Assembly (NCBI GenBank): GCA_020429485.1 | Contig: JAGQLK010000009.1 | Span: forward strand, 1-16,183 | DNA length: 16,183 bases | Source: Candidatus Dojkabacteria bacterium | GTDB lineage: Bacteria; Patescibacteriota; Dojkabacteria; B142; OLB20 | Reading direction: 5' to 3' | Shown: positions 6,399-13,692 of the stretch, one piece after another | Layout: each line of letters opens with the position of its first letter | Numbering within the stretch: position 1 is the stretch's first letter | The notes under the pieces: generated by a model | Database searches by the model: none | Seen by the model: only the letters and a program-made list of their open reading frames with translations | What the model was told of the DNA's origin: nothing | Made by a program: the position numbers and the translations under genes

Positions 6399-8078
6399 AT
6401 GTCAGAATTAGTATTAGATTTACAAGTACAGCCCCAAGAAACGCCATTTGGAAGAGCTGCCAGTAGATTAGCAGGGCTTGTAGCAGAGGAGGCTCGTAAT
6501 GCTTACGAATATGGTTTGAAAGCACCATTACATTGGGCCAGATATGCAAGAATGCAGGCAGGACATGTTAGAGAATATGTAACAACCGGAACGACTACAA
6601 TTACACCACAAGAAGTAATGTTGAATGCACAGATAGGGATGATTACAGCCCCATATCTTGTGGCAGCTGGTATGGCTCTTGCAGACAATGCTCCACATTT
6701 ACTTGGGCAAATGGCTCATTGGATGCATATTGGCGGGCATCATCCTCAGGGACCAGATAACAATCATTTCGCAGGGATGGCGCTACAAGGACCTGAGCAG
6801 ACACCGCAACCAACACGAGTACCTATAAATGAGCTTTATCCAGGATACTGTAGTGCTGAACCTGGTCAAGTAGTACAACAGAGCTATGCTAGCTCATTGC
6901 AAGGTATGGCTGACTATTATCACCTGACTCCACAGCAAATATTAGATGCTAATCCTGGATTGGTAGTAACGGATGGTATCGTTGACCCGTGTGCTTGTGT
7001 TGTAATTCCTTCAGGACACCTGGATGTTTCATCGGCTACTAATTTTTCACAGATGCCAGCAATGTGTACAGATCCTAGTGCTGTTGCACCTACAGCTACT
7101 TCAGAGACAGTAACATCACCTATTGGTATTATGACCGTTACACCTGAACCAACAGTAGTTCCAAGTCCAACTCCACCAGGGCCAACACCAACACCACATC
7201 TTTCTGTTAATGAAATATTACAAAATAGATTAGATAATCCACAATGTGGTCTTGGGCAAGCTGATTATCAGAATGTTGTACCAAATCGATTTAACTTACT
7301 CGGTGCTCACCAACAGACATTTGGTAGTACTAATGGGCAGGAGACTACTCTATTTAATGAGGTATTTGCAGAACAATTTGCATGCAATCCTACTTCAAGT
7401 ACTCCAGTATATGATGGCTCTGGACATCCAATTAGTATGACTCATTTAGATACTATTCAAGAGTGTATGGCTCAAGTAGCTACTTATGATAGTGATGTAT
7501 CAGCTGAACTTAATCTTAGGACTGAAGCAGCACAAGGTGATTGGTTGAAAAATGTTTGTGCTCATATCACATTACATGATGTAGCAGGTGAAGCAATAAT
7601 GATTGCAGATGGTGATGGCGAAAGACAAAAAACAATTTACGACTTTATAGTTGAAGCAGCGCAGCCAGCAGCAGATGCTGTAAGGCAGTTGAGACTTGAT
7701 ATAAACCAAGAAGCTATGGCAGGAGGAAGCAATCCAAACTCGCTAATTAACAGAGCGAACGAAGTTGAGAACACGTCATACTTGAAAGTATTTGGTGGAT
7801 TAGCAGTAGGATTACTACCTGCATTAACTAGTTTCCTAGCACGTTTTGTTGATGACTTTACTCCAATTCCTGTGCCAGATCAGATAAAGAATGCATACCT
7901 TGTGTACCCTTGGACATTAGATAAATTGAAACGAGCAGGTAGATGGGCGGTGAATCTATTACCTTCAAATGATGATGATCAAAATGGAGGAAGTGGTGGA
8001 AATCAGACAGTTACTAGACAGCATAGTGGACAAAGAAGAGGTACAACTAGCACGCAAAACGGACGTATTTATCACTAA
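6399..8078 (+). CDS. LysM-like membrane-anchored surface protein, family member 2 (559 aa)
   Basis: Same architecture as its neighbours. The basic N-terminus (1-75) is followed by a membrane segment at about 77-97, a His-rich stretch (100-123), a divergent LysM-like domain 149-205 (QGMADYYHLTPQQILDANPG...CVVIPSG) with C151 and C198/C200, and a Pro/Thr stalk (about 229-267). An extracytoplasmic domain follows with C283, C329, C356 and C387, where ECM...C...HIT resembles ECM...CANIT of member 1. The second membrane segment is about 463-482, with a short tail (483-559) rich in Gly, Gln and Arg. Residues 31-100 match residues 62-131 of the next gene at 54 of 70 positions by my count. No promoter or SD is seen in the 21-bp gap, so it is probably cotranscribed with 4497. 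Function inferred: envelope structure or wall sensing. Confidence 0.75.
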   Translation: MSELVLDLQVQPQETPFGRAASRLAGLVAEEARNAYEYGLKAPLHWARYARMQAGHVREYVTTGTTTITPQEVMLNAQIGMITAPYLVAAGMALADNAPHLLGQMAHWMHIGGHHPQGPDNNHFAGMALQGPEQTPQPTRVPINELYPGYCSAEPGQVVQQSYASSLQGMADYYHLTPQQILDANPGLVVTDGIVDPCACVVIPSGHLDVSSATNFSQMPAMCTDPSAVAPTATSETVTSPIGIMTVTPEPTVVPSPTPPGPTPTPHLSVNEILQNRLDNPQCGLGQADYQNVVPNRFNLLGAHQQTFGSTNGQETTLFNEVFAEQFACNPTSSTPVYDGSGHPISMTHLDTIQECMAQVATYDSDVSAELNLRTEAAQGDWLKNVCAHITLHDVAGEAIMIADGDGERQKTIYDFIVEAAQPAADAVRQLRLDINQEAMAGGSNPNSLINRANEVENTSYLKVFGGLAVGLLPALTSFLARFVDDFTPIPVPDQIKNAYLVYPWTLDKLKRAGRWAVNLLPSNDDDQNGGSGGNQTVTRQHSGQRRGTTSTQNGRIYH

Positions 8079-8105
8079 GAAATTTCTTTACAAGTAATAT
8101 ATTTA

Positions 8106-8114
8106 TGATATAAT
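8106..8114 (+). promoter_or_regulatory. Extended -10 promoter of the third LysM-family gene
   Basis: TGATATAAT, ending 26 bp before the ATG at 8141. It lies in a 62-bp gap in which no terminator is visible, so the 8141 gene may be transcribed both from here and by read-through. Confidence 0.65.
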
Positions 8115-8140
8115 TACCCACAATTTATTGATACAATATA

Positions 8141-10513
8141 ATGGCTATAGCACCAGCATTAGAAAGAGGACTAACGTTCCCTTTCCCACAAATTGACACA
8201 ACAGCTACACCTCCAAATCCGGAGAGAGGTAGAGAATTTTTTGCAGGAATGAAAGCAGGTCTACAAAGAGCTGCTGATAGATTCGCTCCAACATATGAAA
8301 GAGTAAAAGAAGTAGTTGTCCAAGAGGCAGCAAACTTCTACGAATATGGAGTTAAGGCTCCAATTCACTGGGCGAGATATGCAAGAATGCAAGCTGGTCA
8401 TGCTAGAGACCTAGTTACAACAGGAACAACAACAATAACACCACAAGAAGTTGCATTGAACTTACAGATCGGAATGACTGTTGCTCCTTACGCTGTAGCT
8501 GCTGGAATGGCTATAGCAGATGCTATGCCAAATATCGCACATGCAGCTACTCAGCAATTTACTGAAACGATGAATCATCTACACCATGGTATGGCAGATG
8601 CGGCTAATGGTCTAGATAGAGCAATGGCACATTTTGCACCACATGGAAATGGTAACGGTGGAAATGAAGGATTTTTTAGTGGTATGTTCAGCCCACAGGA
8701 ACAAACAGCATTAAAATGTGAATATAGGGCAAATGGTCCTAAGCTATACAGGGCAAGCCTAGATATGAATAGTAAACATGGAACGAATAGTACATGGCAA
8801 CAACTTGCAACACATAATAATTTAACTATTGACGGTGATAATGTTCCTGGATATTCAAATGGCATGTGCTTAGATGTGCCTGGTTTAGATCTTCCTGATT
8901 TAAATATGACACAACCAGCTGCATTACCTACAGCCACGCTTGTACCAAGTGCAACACCTGGTACGGGTGCACCTGAAGCTATATCACAGCCAGCGAGTGG
9001 ATCATGGTGTGCACAACCAGACGCTTACCAAATTGATGGTACTAGACTTGCCAGTGCTATGGTAGATGGAAGAGATAACTACGAGACAATGCATGGAATG
9101 GTTTATGATGCATTACAACGAGGTGGTGGACCTGGTTTTAACGAAATTGTAAATGCTAACCAAGGAAATCCAGATGTTGGATTTATTAATGGAGGTAGTC
9201 AAGGTTTTGATGCTGCTACTTTACAAGGGGGAGACTGTTTTGTCATCCCAGGATATGATGCCAGAGCAGCAGAATTAGCTGCACAGGCAGCTAGTCAAGC
9301 AGCAGAAGGTACAAACTTAACAAATAGCACTCCTAGTGGAGAAGGTATGAGTATTAGTCCATGGGCAGTAGCAGGTGCTTTTGGAACGTTATTAACTTTA
9401 GCAGCTGGTGCTCATTATGGACCACAGCTTTTAGCGAAGTTAAGCACAAGGCAAACCCAGCCGCAGCAACAACCAGCAGTTAGATATTCACCTGCTCGGC
9501 AAACTGTGCCAGCGACTGAACAGCCTAGTTATAGAGCAGTACCAGAGCCGGTAGCAATCAGACAAACACCTGCCCGAGAGGTCCGCCAACATGGACCAAT
9601 GACCAGACAGGCTTCAGCAGAATACGCTCAATTTATGGCATATTGGAATCGAGATATGGGATATTGGGCTGGTAAAGAATATAACCCTGAAGATATAGTA
9701 CCTACTACTGAAGAACAAGTAGCAAGGAATGGGGCCAATGAAAATAGATGGCATGCAGTTGATCCTGTAGATGAAAATGTAAGTAGGATTACAATTTATG
9801 ATTGGGATGGTGAGCAAGATTCTGCATATGTAGTTCTTGATGAATATTATGTACAAAATGTTAGAGGTCCAGAAACTGTAGAAGGATTTGTTGATAGTGA
9901 TGTGTGTGAAGGAACTACTGTAATTACAGATCCTAGAGGAAGAGATAAGACCTATCCATTAAATCTTAGAATCTCAAGACCAGATGGCGCAGGTGACTAC
10001 ATAGTTAGAGAACATCCAATAGACGGTAGAATCTATGTGCTATTTTATGATAAGAACGAATTAATTCCAAAAAACATAATGGAACCAACTGATACTGGAC
10101 TCCAACAGCCTCAATTTATTGTTTCATATTCTGATTGGGAAGCACGGGTGGAAGATGAAGCAGAGGCAGTACCAACAAATCCAATTCCACAACCTATAAT
10201 AAGACCTGCTGAGACATCAACTGTAGTTACAGAAACAGCTTCAGAGGCTACTCAACCACTAACTACTATGCTTACAGGTGATAAGATTGCTCAATTAGTG
10301 CAGCATTTAAGTGGACAAGAGAGTGGGGTCGGTGTTATTACTCAGATGTTAGCTCCTGAATTGGTTCAATTTATGATTCCTGATGCTAGAATTAGACTAG
10401 ATGACGGACAAAGAGTAATGGTGCAAATTACTGCTGGACAATTAGTCTTAATACCTACTGATGAAGAAGGTAGAGTAATTAAAGATCTACCATTACAGGT
10501 ATTTGAAATATAA
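8141..10513 (+). CDS. LysM-like membrane-anchored surface protein, family member 3 (790 aa)
   Basis: The largest member. N-terminus 1-104 includes the block 62-131 shared with the 6399 gene (EYG-KAP-HWARYARMQAGH, TTGTTTITPQEV). Membrane segment about 105-127; His-bearing stretch 134-169; a LysM-like domain bracketed by C193 and C243; a Pro/Thr/Ala linker (258-287); and a second one bracketed by C290 and C366, whose WCAQPDA opening resembles WCNAQPNA of the 14553 product. Membrane segment about 407-425, then a 365-residue cytoplasmic tail. The tail starts Gln/Pro-rich (436-490), continues into a probable folded region (495-670) rich in aromatic and acidic residues, and ends in a compact beta-rich stretch (about 750-790). 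No family is recognised for the tail. ATG start, no SD. A strong bidirectional terminator follows. Confidence 0.75.
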   Translation: MAIAPALERGLTFPFPQIDTTATPPNPERGREFFAGMKAGLQRAADRFAPTYERVKEVVVQEAANFYEYGVKAPIHWARYARMQAGHARDLVTTGTTTITPQEVALNLQIGMTVAPYAVAAGMAIADAMPNIAHAATQQFTETMNHLHHGMADAANGLDRAMAHFAPHGNGNGGNEGFFSGMFSPQEQTALKCEYRANGPKLYRASLDMNSKHGTNSTWQQLATHNNLTIDGDNVPGYSNGMCLDVPGLDLPDLNMTQPAALPTATLVPSATPGTGAPEAISQPASGSWCAQPDAYQIDGTRLASAMVDGRDNYETMHGMVYDALQRGGGPGFNEIVNANQGNPDVGFINGGSQGFDAATLQGGDCFVIPGYDARAAELAAQAASQAAEGTNLTNSTPSGEGMSISPWAVAGAFGTLLTLAAGAHYGPQLLAKLSTRQTQPQQQPAVRYSPARQTVPATEQPSYRAVPEPVAIRQTPAREVRQHGPMTRQASAEYAQFMAYWNRDMGYWAGKEYNPEDIVPTTEEQVARNGANENRWHAVDPVDENVSRITIYDWDGEQDSAYVVLDEYYVQNVRGPETVEGFVDSDVCEGTTVITDPRGRDKTYPLNLRISRPDGAGDYIVREHPIDGRIYVLFYDKNELIPKNIMEPTDTGLQQPQFIVSYSDWEARVEDEAEAVPTNPIPQPIIRPAETSTVVTETASEATQPLTTMLTGDKIAQLVQHLSGQESGVGVITQMLAPELVQFMIPDARIRLDDGQRVMVQITAGQLVLIPTDEEGRVIKDLPLQVFEI

Positions 10514-10531
10514 AGAAATAAACTAAATATT

Positions 10532-10560
10532 AAAAAGTCACTAGCAATAGTGGCTTTTTT
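10532..10560. terminator. Bidirectional terminator between the 8141 gene and the kinase gene
   Basis: aaaaagtcacta (10532-10543), loop gcaa (10544-10547) and tagtggcttttt (10548-10559) form a 12-bp stem with one T-G wobble. The plus-strand tail is TTTTTTTATA; on the minus strand the stem runs into TTTTTAATATTT. It sits between converging genes, 18 bp after one stop and about 19 bp after the other. Confidence 0.9.
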
Positions 10561-10578
10561 TATAATGGAAGGAAATTG

Positions 10579-11598
10579 TTAGTTAGAAAGTACCGAAATC
10601 AGATCGTTAGCCACTTCTCCAGCACTAGTATATCTTTCATCAGGATCTTTAGCTAGAACGCCTGCGAAGATAGCTTCTAAATCTCTATTTAGCTGAGTAC
10701 TACTTGTTCTTAAATGTGTAGATATTGGTGTATGAGTAGCGTCGTTTAGCATTTTATTTAATAAAAATATATCTTTACCAGAATTTACTAATGATCCGTC
10801 AGGATCATTAGGATGCCAGCCTGTTAGCATTTCATATAGAATTGCACCAAACGAATAGATATCAGAGCTTGGAGTAGGCAAGACTCCCGGTTTAAGTGCT
10901 ACTTCTGGCGCATCATATCTACCAATAAATACTGTTTCCTCGATGATAACAGATTGTTGTACGTAATCAGATCTTCCAAAATCAGCAATCATCGTATGAG
11001 CTATTTGTTCAGGGTGATCACTATTAAGATTTGAAAAGTGAGGGAAAATATTTGTTGTACTAGCATCTCCCCATGCAACTCCTTGTGAATGAGTATAGTC
11101 AAGTGTATCACCTAGTTGACTGGCAATAGTTAAGAATGCATGTAGCTCAACAGGGTTAGAAATATCGAAGTGTCCTATTTGTTTCATGCGTTCATATAAG
11201 TTAGGAGCTTGTATCCAAGGCATCACCATTACATCTACAGATCCCTGCATCTGAAAATATCCTAATTCTGCACGTAGTAGATCTAAAGGTTGAATTATAC
11301 CTGGATGATCGAGACCCGCTAAAAGCTGATATTCGTGTCGAAGTATCCCTTTGCTTACTGTGTTATTTGGTTTAGGGATTTTTGCAGCTACTGGACCAAT
11401 ATCATTACCGATACTGTGTCCATTGCGCTCATATCCGTCTCCTTTAAGGATAAAAGAAAATCCACCGTATGCAATCGGTCTTGGAATAAATGCATAGAAT
11501 AGATCAGCAGAAGCTACATCCCAAAAGTGATTATCTCCTGGAAATTTAAGTCCTGTATCTTTTTCAATCCTGCCTATTATTTGTGCACTTTCAGACAC
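10579..11598 (-). CDS. Serine/threonine protein kinase-like protein with atypical catalytic loop
   Basis: A 339-residue soluble protein with an eukaryotic-like kinase fold. Visible are a Gly-rich loop YGGFS (44-48), VAAK with K73, a helix-C Glu (E89 in HEYQLLAGLDHPGII), DFG at 206-208, APE at 230-232, DIYSFG (246-251) and a final DPDERYTSA segment. The catalytic loop reads AWGDASTTN (175-183): Asp178 and Asn183 are present, but HRD has become WGD and the Lys normally two residues after the Asp is Ser180. It may be a weak, unusual or pseudo-kinase. There is no membrane segment or PASTA domain. It sits between LysM-family genes, divergent from the 11708 gene, so the cytoplasmic tails of those proteins are candidate partners (inference). 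The start is GTG at 11598 with no SD; an extended -10 lies 27 bp upstream. Confidence 0.85.
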   Translation of the reverse strand: MSESAQIIGRIEKDTGLKFPGDNHFWDVASADLFYAFIPRPIAYGGFSFILKGDGYERNGHSIGNDIGPVAAKIPKPNNTVSKGILRHEYQLLAGLDHPGIIQPLDLLRAELGYFQMQGSVDVMVMPWIQAPNLYERMKQIGHFDISNPVELHAFLTIASQLGDTLDYTHSQGVAWGDASTTNIFPHFSNLNSDHPEQIAHTMIADFGRSDYVQQSVIIEETVFIGRYDAPEVALKPGVLPTPSSDIYSFGAILYEMLTGWHPNDPDGSLVNSGKDIFLLNKMLNDATHTPISTHLRTSSTQLNRDLEAIFAGVLAKDPDERYTSAGEVANDLISVLSN

Positions 11599-11625
11599 TT
11601 TTCTATCTTGAAATTTAATGCACGA

Positions 11626-11634
11626 ATTATAACA
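11626..11634 (-). promoter_or_regulatory. Extended -10 promoter of the kinase gene
   Basis: On the minus strand TGTTATAAT (11634-11626) has a perfect TATAAT with the TG extension. Two further perfect TATAAT copies lie just upstream on the same strand (11641-11636 and 11652-11647), spaced 10 and 11 bp. The copy nearest the gene is preferred because of the TG. Confidence 0.6.
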
Positions 11635-11678
11635 TATTATATAGTCATTATATGCGCATAATCATGTTTTTTTAGTTA

Positions 11679-11687
11679 TGCTAAAAT
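11679..11687 (+). promoter_or_regulatory. Extended -10 promoter of the fourth LysM-family gene
   Basis: TGCTAAAAT (TG, one base, TAAAAT). It overlaps the in-frame ATG at 11678, which therefore cannot be the translated start; the next ATG at 11708, 20 bp after the hexamer, is preferred. The 109-bp gap is shared with the divergent kinase promoter. Confidence 0.55.
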
Positions 11688-11707
11688 GTGAGAAATTACC
11701 ACTATTC

Positions 11708-12913
11708 ATGGCGTTAGAGCAGTTAAGTTTAGCTGTCCCTCGGGATCGAAAGATTCAATTATCTGAGTCTCTAAATTCTATATGTGGATCAATTGTAAAT
11801 AAATCCCAGCAAGTTGTTGCAAACATAAAAGAAGGTCTAGATGTAAGAAAGTCTCTGATCGTTAATAACTGGAATAAACCGCTTAATGCAATATATGTAG
11901 ATGATTTAGAAAGAATAATAAGCTGGGGACCTATTTTAGCTCCATATTTAGCTATTCTTGCCGGAGTTGCAGTAGATAATTTTTCTGATTATTTACATAG
12001 TCATCTTGGCAATCATATACCTCCAAACGAGCATCATCTAAATAGTATGATGTTGCAACAACCAGAACCATCAGCTACACCTGCTACTCCAGATGCTAAT
12101 AGCTGTTATCATTTACCTGAAGGACACAGCTTATGGCAGTTTGCCTACGAGCAGAGTGAAGCAGATCCATCTGGATGGGGCAACTGGGAATCTGTTTTGG
12201 CTGCAAATGCACACCTAAATACAGAGCATATTACGCCACAAGATTGTGTTTATCATCCATCACATCTACCACAACCCACTATTGATGCTACTCCAATTTT
12301 AGTAACGCCTGAATCTGCAAATTCTTGTTTGATACATCAAGTTCAGGTACAAGATGGAGATACATTATCAGGAATAGCTGTTGAACATAATTGGGATTGG
12401 ACTCAGACACAAACAGCTAATCCAGAGTTGATTCAGCAAGGTGTAATTCATCCAGGTGATTGCGTAAACCCACCAGGTTATATTGCTTCTCCTGCACCAG
12501 AAATTGCTAGAACGCCTACTGTAGAAGCACTATCTAGTGTAACACCTATGCCAGAAGCTACCATAACCTGCAATATTCCACCTGAGCAAGTGACCCCTGT
12601 CTTCGAACAAACTACTCAAACCTTGTCGCAGGTCTATTCAAGTCTAAAACTTGACGAACAAGTAGTTTATAACGGCTCCTATCTTGCTAATGTGTGTAGA
12701 GGAATAGATGATTATACTGCTAACCAAAGGGCATATACGGCCACCCATCAATATATCATCGAAAAATCAAATTCTTCAAATACAGACCCAAGTATATGGC
12801 CTCTGGTAAGAATAGTAGCTATACCTGCTTTATGTCTGCCAGTAGCTGCGACAGCTGCTGGAGTAGCATGGTGGAAAAGGAGAAAGAGTAGAAGGGCGTT
12901 AGAGGAAAGTTAA
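11708..12913 (+). CDS. LysM membrane-anchored surface protein, family member 4 (401 aa)
   Basis: N-terminus 1-69, membrane segment about 70-90 (ISWGPILAPYLAILAGVAV), His-bearing stretch 97-110, then two cysteine-bracketed LysM-type domains: a divergent one between C133 and C180, and a classic one between C207 and C252 (VQVQDGDTLSGIAVEHNW...HPGDCVNPPG). A Pro/Thr linker (258-284), a short domain with C288 and C330, and a second membrane segment about 364-389 follow, ending in KRRKSRR and a very short tail. The basic end fits a cytoplasmic C-terminus. The frame is open back to an ATG at 11678, but that codon lies in the predicted -10. Starting at 11708 gives MALEQLS, similar to MAIAPAL and MAGELAL of sister proteins. 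There is no SD and no clear terminator after the stop. Confidence 0.78.
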   Translation: MALEQLSLAVPRDRKIQLSESLNSICGSIVNKSQQVVANIKEGLDVRKSLIVNNWNKPLNAIYVDDLERIISWGPILAPYLAILAGVAVDNFSDYLHSHLGNHIPPNEHHLNSMMLQQPEPSATPATPDANSCYHLPEGHSLWQFAYEQSEADPSGWGNWESVLAANAHLNTEHITPQDCVYHPSHLPQPTIDATPILVTPESANSCLIHQVQVQDGDTLSGIAVEHNWDWTQTQTANPELIQQGVIHPGDCVNPPGYIASPAPEIARTPTVEALSSVTPMPEATITCNIPPEQVTPVFEQTTQTLSQVYSSLKLDEQVVYNGSYLANVCRGIDDYTANQRAYTATHQYIIEKSNSSNTDPSIWPLVRIVAIPALCLPVAATAAGVAWWKRRKSRRALEES

Positions 12914-12949
12914 GTTTTATGTAATATGATTTGGTTTTAACATTGCATT

Positions 12950-13219
12950 CTGTATTACGTCTATATATTAACTACCAAGAATAGAAAACTTTATTACATA
13001 GGCCTTACGAGTGGTTTGGAAAGAAGGTTATGGCAACACAAGAACAAAGTCTATAAAGGTTTTACAAGTAAGTATAATATCTATCATTTAATCTACTATG
13101 AGGAATATAGGTATGTTTTCGATGGTATATCTAGGGAAAGACAGTTAAAGAAATGGAGCAGGAAGAAAAAGTTGGAGTTAGTGAAGAAAGTTAACCCTGA
13201 ATTAAAGTTTTTGATGTGA
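12950..13219 (+). CDS. Small GIY-YIG nuclease-family protein with apparent CTG start
   Basis: The frame reads YYVYILTTKNRKLYYIGLT from 12953, then ERRLWQHK...YYEEY...RERQLKKWS, the complete single-domain GIY-YIG layout of about 89 residues. The YVY and YIG motifs (residues 3-5 and 16-18), an Arg (25 or 26) and Glu63 match the expected catalytic positions. The codon exactly where the initiator Met belongs is CTG (12950); the only in-frame codons between it and a TAA at 12938 are CAT, TGC and ATT. The first conventional start, TTG at 13016, would delete the GIY-YIG motif. So either CTG or ATT initiates, or the gene has lost its start. Such proteins are often mobile. The stop is followed within 7 bp by a dispersed palindromic-type repeat. 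No SD; TATGAT at 12925-12930 is a weak -10 candidate. Confidence 0.7.
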   Translation: MYYVYILTTKNRKLYYIGLTSGLERRLWQHKNKVYKGFTSKYNIYHLIYYEEYRYVFDGISRERQLKKWSRKKKLELVKKVNPELKFLM

Positions 13220-13226
13220 ATATATC

Positions 13227-13260
13227 TCTCGACTCCATTTCATTTCGCTCGAGATGACAG
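13227..13260. repeat. Dispersed repeat copy R1 next to the GIY-YIG gene
   Basis: tctcga (13227-13232) and tcgaga (13249-13254) form inverted arms around a 16-base loop, ending in gatgacag. Read on the minus strand it begins CTGTCATCTCGAGC and ends GTCGAGAGAT, the same outline as copies R2 and R3 in the opposite orientation. Repeats of this general type (tgtcattYcgagc...) occur between genes in many bacteria. Confidence 0.6.
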
Positions 13261-13337
13261 AGTATGAAGTATTCCGCATGAGATGCCAGAGCGAGAAGTG
13301 TTCCGTACTAGATGCCAAAGTGTGAAATGTTCTGTAC
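13251..13337. repeat. Three degenerate 29-bp tandem repeats
   Basis: Units at 13251-13279, 13280-13308 and 13309-13337 share the pattern gagatgNcagagNNNgaagtNttccgNac with several substitutions each. The first unit begins with the right arm of repeat R1, suggesting expansion from that element. There are no spacers, so this is not a CRISPR array. Confidence 0.65.
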
Positions 13338-13414
13338 GAGAAGATGAGGTATGGGAGGTTTTTACTTAGAATGGTAGGTTAGTCGAGTTTTCGATATAAA
13401 ACTGAATTCGAGTT

Positions 13415-13446
13415 AACTTGTCATTTTGAGCCTGTCGAGAAATATA
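13415..13446. repeat. Dispersed repeat copy R2
   Basis: A 32-bp sequence beginning aacttgtcatttt and ending gtcgagaaatata. It matches copy R3 at 30 of 32 positions and contains the self-complementary word TCGA near its end, part of a weak hairpin. Confidence 0.7.
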
Positions 13447-13470
13447 TCGATACCAAACTGCATACTACAT

Positions 13471-13502
13471 AACTTGTCATTTCGAGCTTGTCGAGAAATA
13501 TA
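13471..13502. repeat. Dispersed repeat copy R3
   Basis: A direct copy of R2, 56 bp further on, beginning aacttgtcatttc and ending gtcgagaaatata. It has two TCGA words 5 bases apart able to pair. No gene is visible in 13220-13692; the stretch holds R1-R3, the tandem repeats and three hairpins. Confidence 0.7.
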
Positions 13503-13575
13503 GCAATGACGAAGTGAAGAATTTTAGAGTAATCGAAGAACGTATTGAATTAAAGAGAGAGGAGCGTGAGCTATG

Positions 13576-13607
13576 CCTTTTTATAATGCCGAAGCAAAAT
13601 AAAAAGG
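13576..13607. other. AT-rich 9-bp hairpin
   Basis: cctttttat (13576-13584) pairs perfectly with ataaaaagg (13599-13607) around a 14-base loop. On the minus strand its T-run (CCTTTTTAT) is also the nearest U-rich stretch after the stronger hairpin at 13615-13649, so the two may act together as the end of the 13693 gene transcript. Confidence 0.45.
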
Positions 13608-13614
13608 GAAGATC

Positions 13615-13649
13615 ATGCGATATGGGCACCGACGGTGACCATATCGCAT
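13615..13649 (-). terminator. Long hairpin, probable terminator of the GC-rich gene
   Basis: atgcgatatgg (13615-13625) pairs perfectly with ccatatcgcat (13639-13649), and inside it cacc pairs with ggtg, giving an almost uninterrupted stem. On the minus strand a T-run (CCCTTTTTATTTT) begins about 8 bases after the stem. A second GC-rich stem-loop lies between it and the gene: agccg/cggct at 13655-13659/13677-13681 with inner gcac/gtgc. Confidence 0.55.
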
Positions 13650-13692
13650 TGATAAGCCGGCCTTGCACATAGTGCGCGGCTGGCTGGGCTGG

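Noticed and set aside
8575..8937. 120-codon minus-strand ORF inside the third LysM gene
   Set aside because: Antisense shadow; the plus strand carries the Cys-bracketed domain and family features.
11678..11707. Upstream ATG for the fourth LysM gene
   Set aside because: It overlaps the predicted extended -10 (11679-11687), so it should not be in the mRNA; ATG at 11708 also matches the MA-type starts of sister proteins.
13217..13219. Recoding of TGA as glycine, as in some CPR lineages
   Set aside because: TGA ends the GIY-YIG protein at the expected family length, and the other genes end on TAA or TAG without internal TGA.
13251..13337. Possible CRISPR array
   Set aside because: The 29-bp units are directly adjacent and degenerate, with no spacers and no cas genes.
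13477..13668. 63-codon minus-strand ORF
   Set aside because: It runs through repeat R3 and hairpins, and its translation is low-complexity Ser/Phe-rich without any domain.
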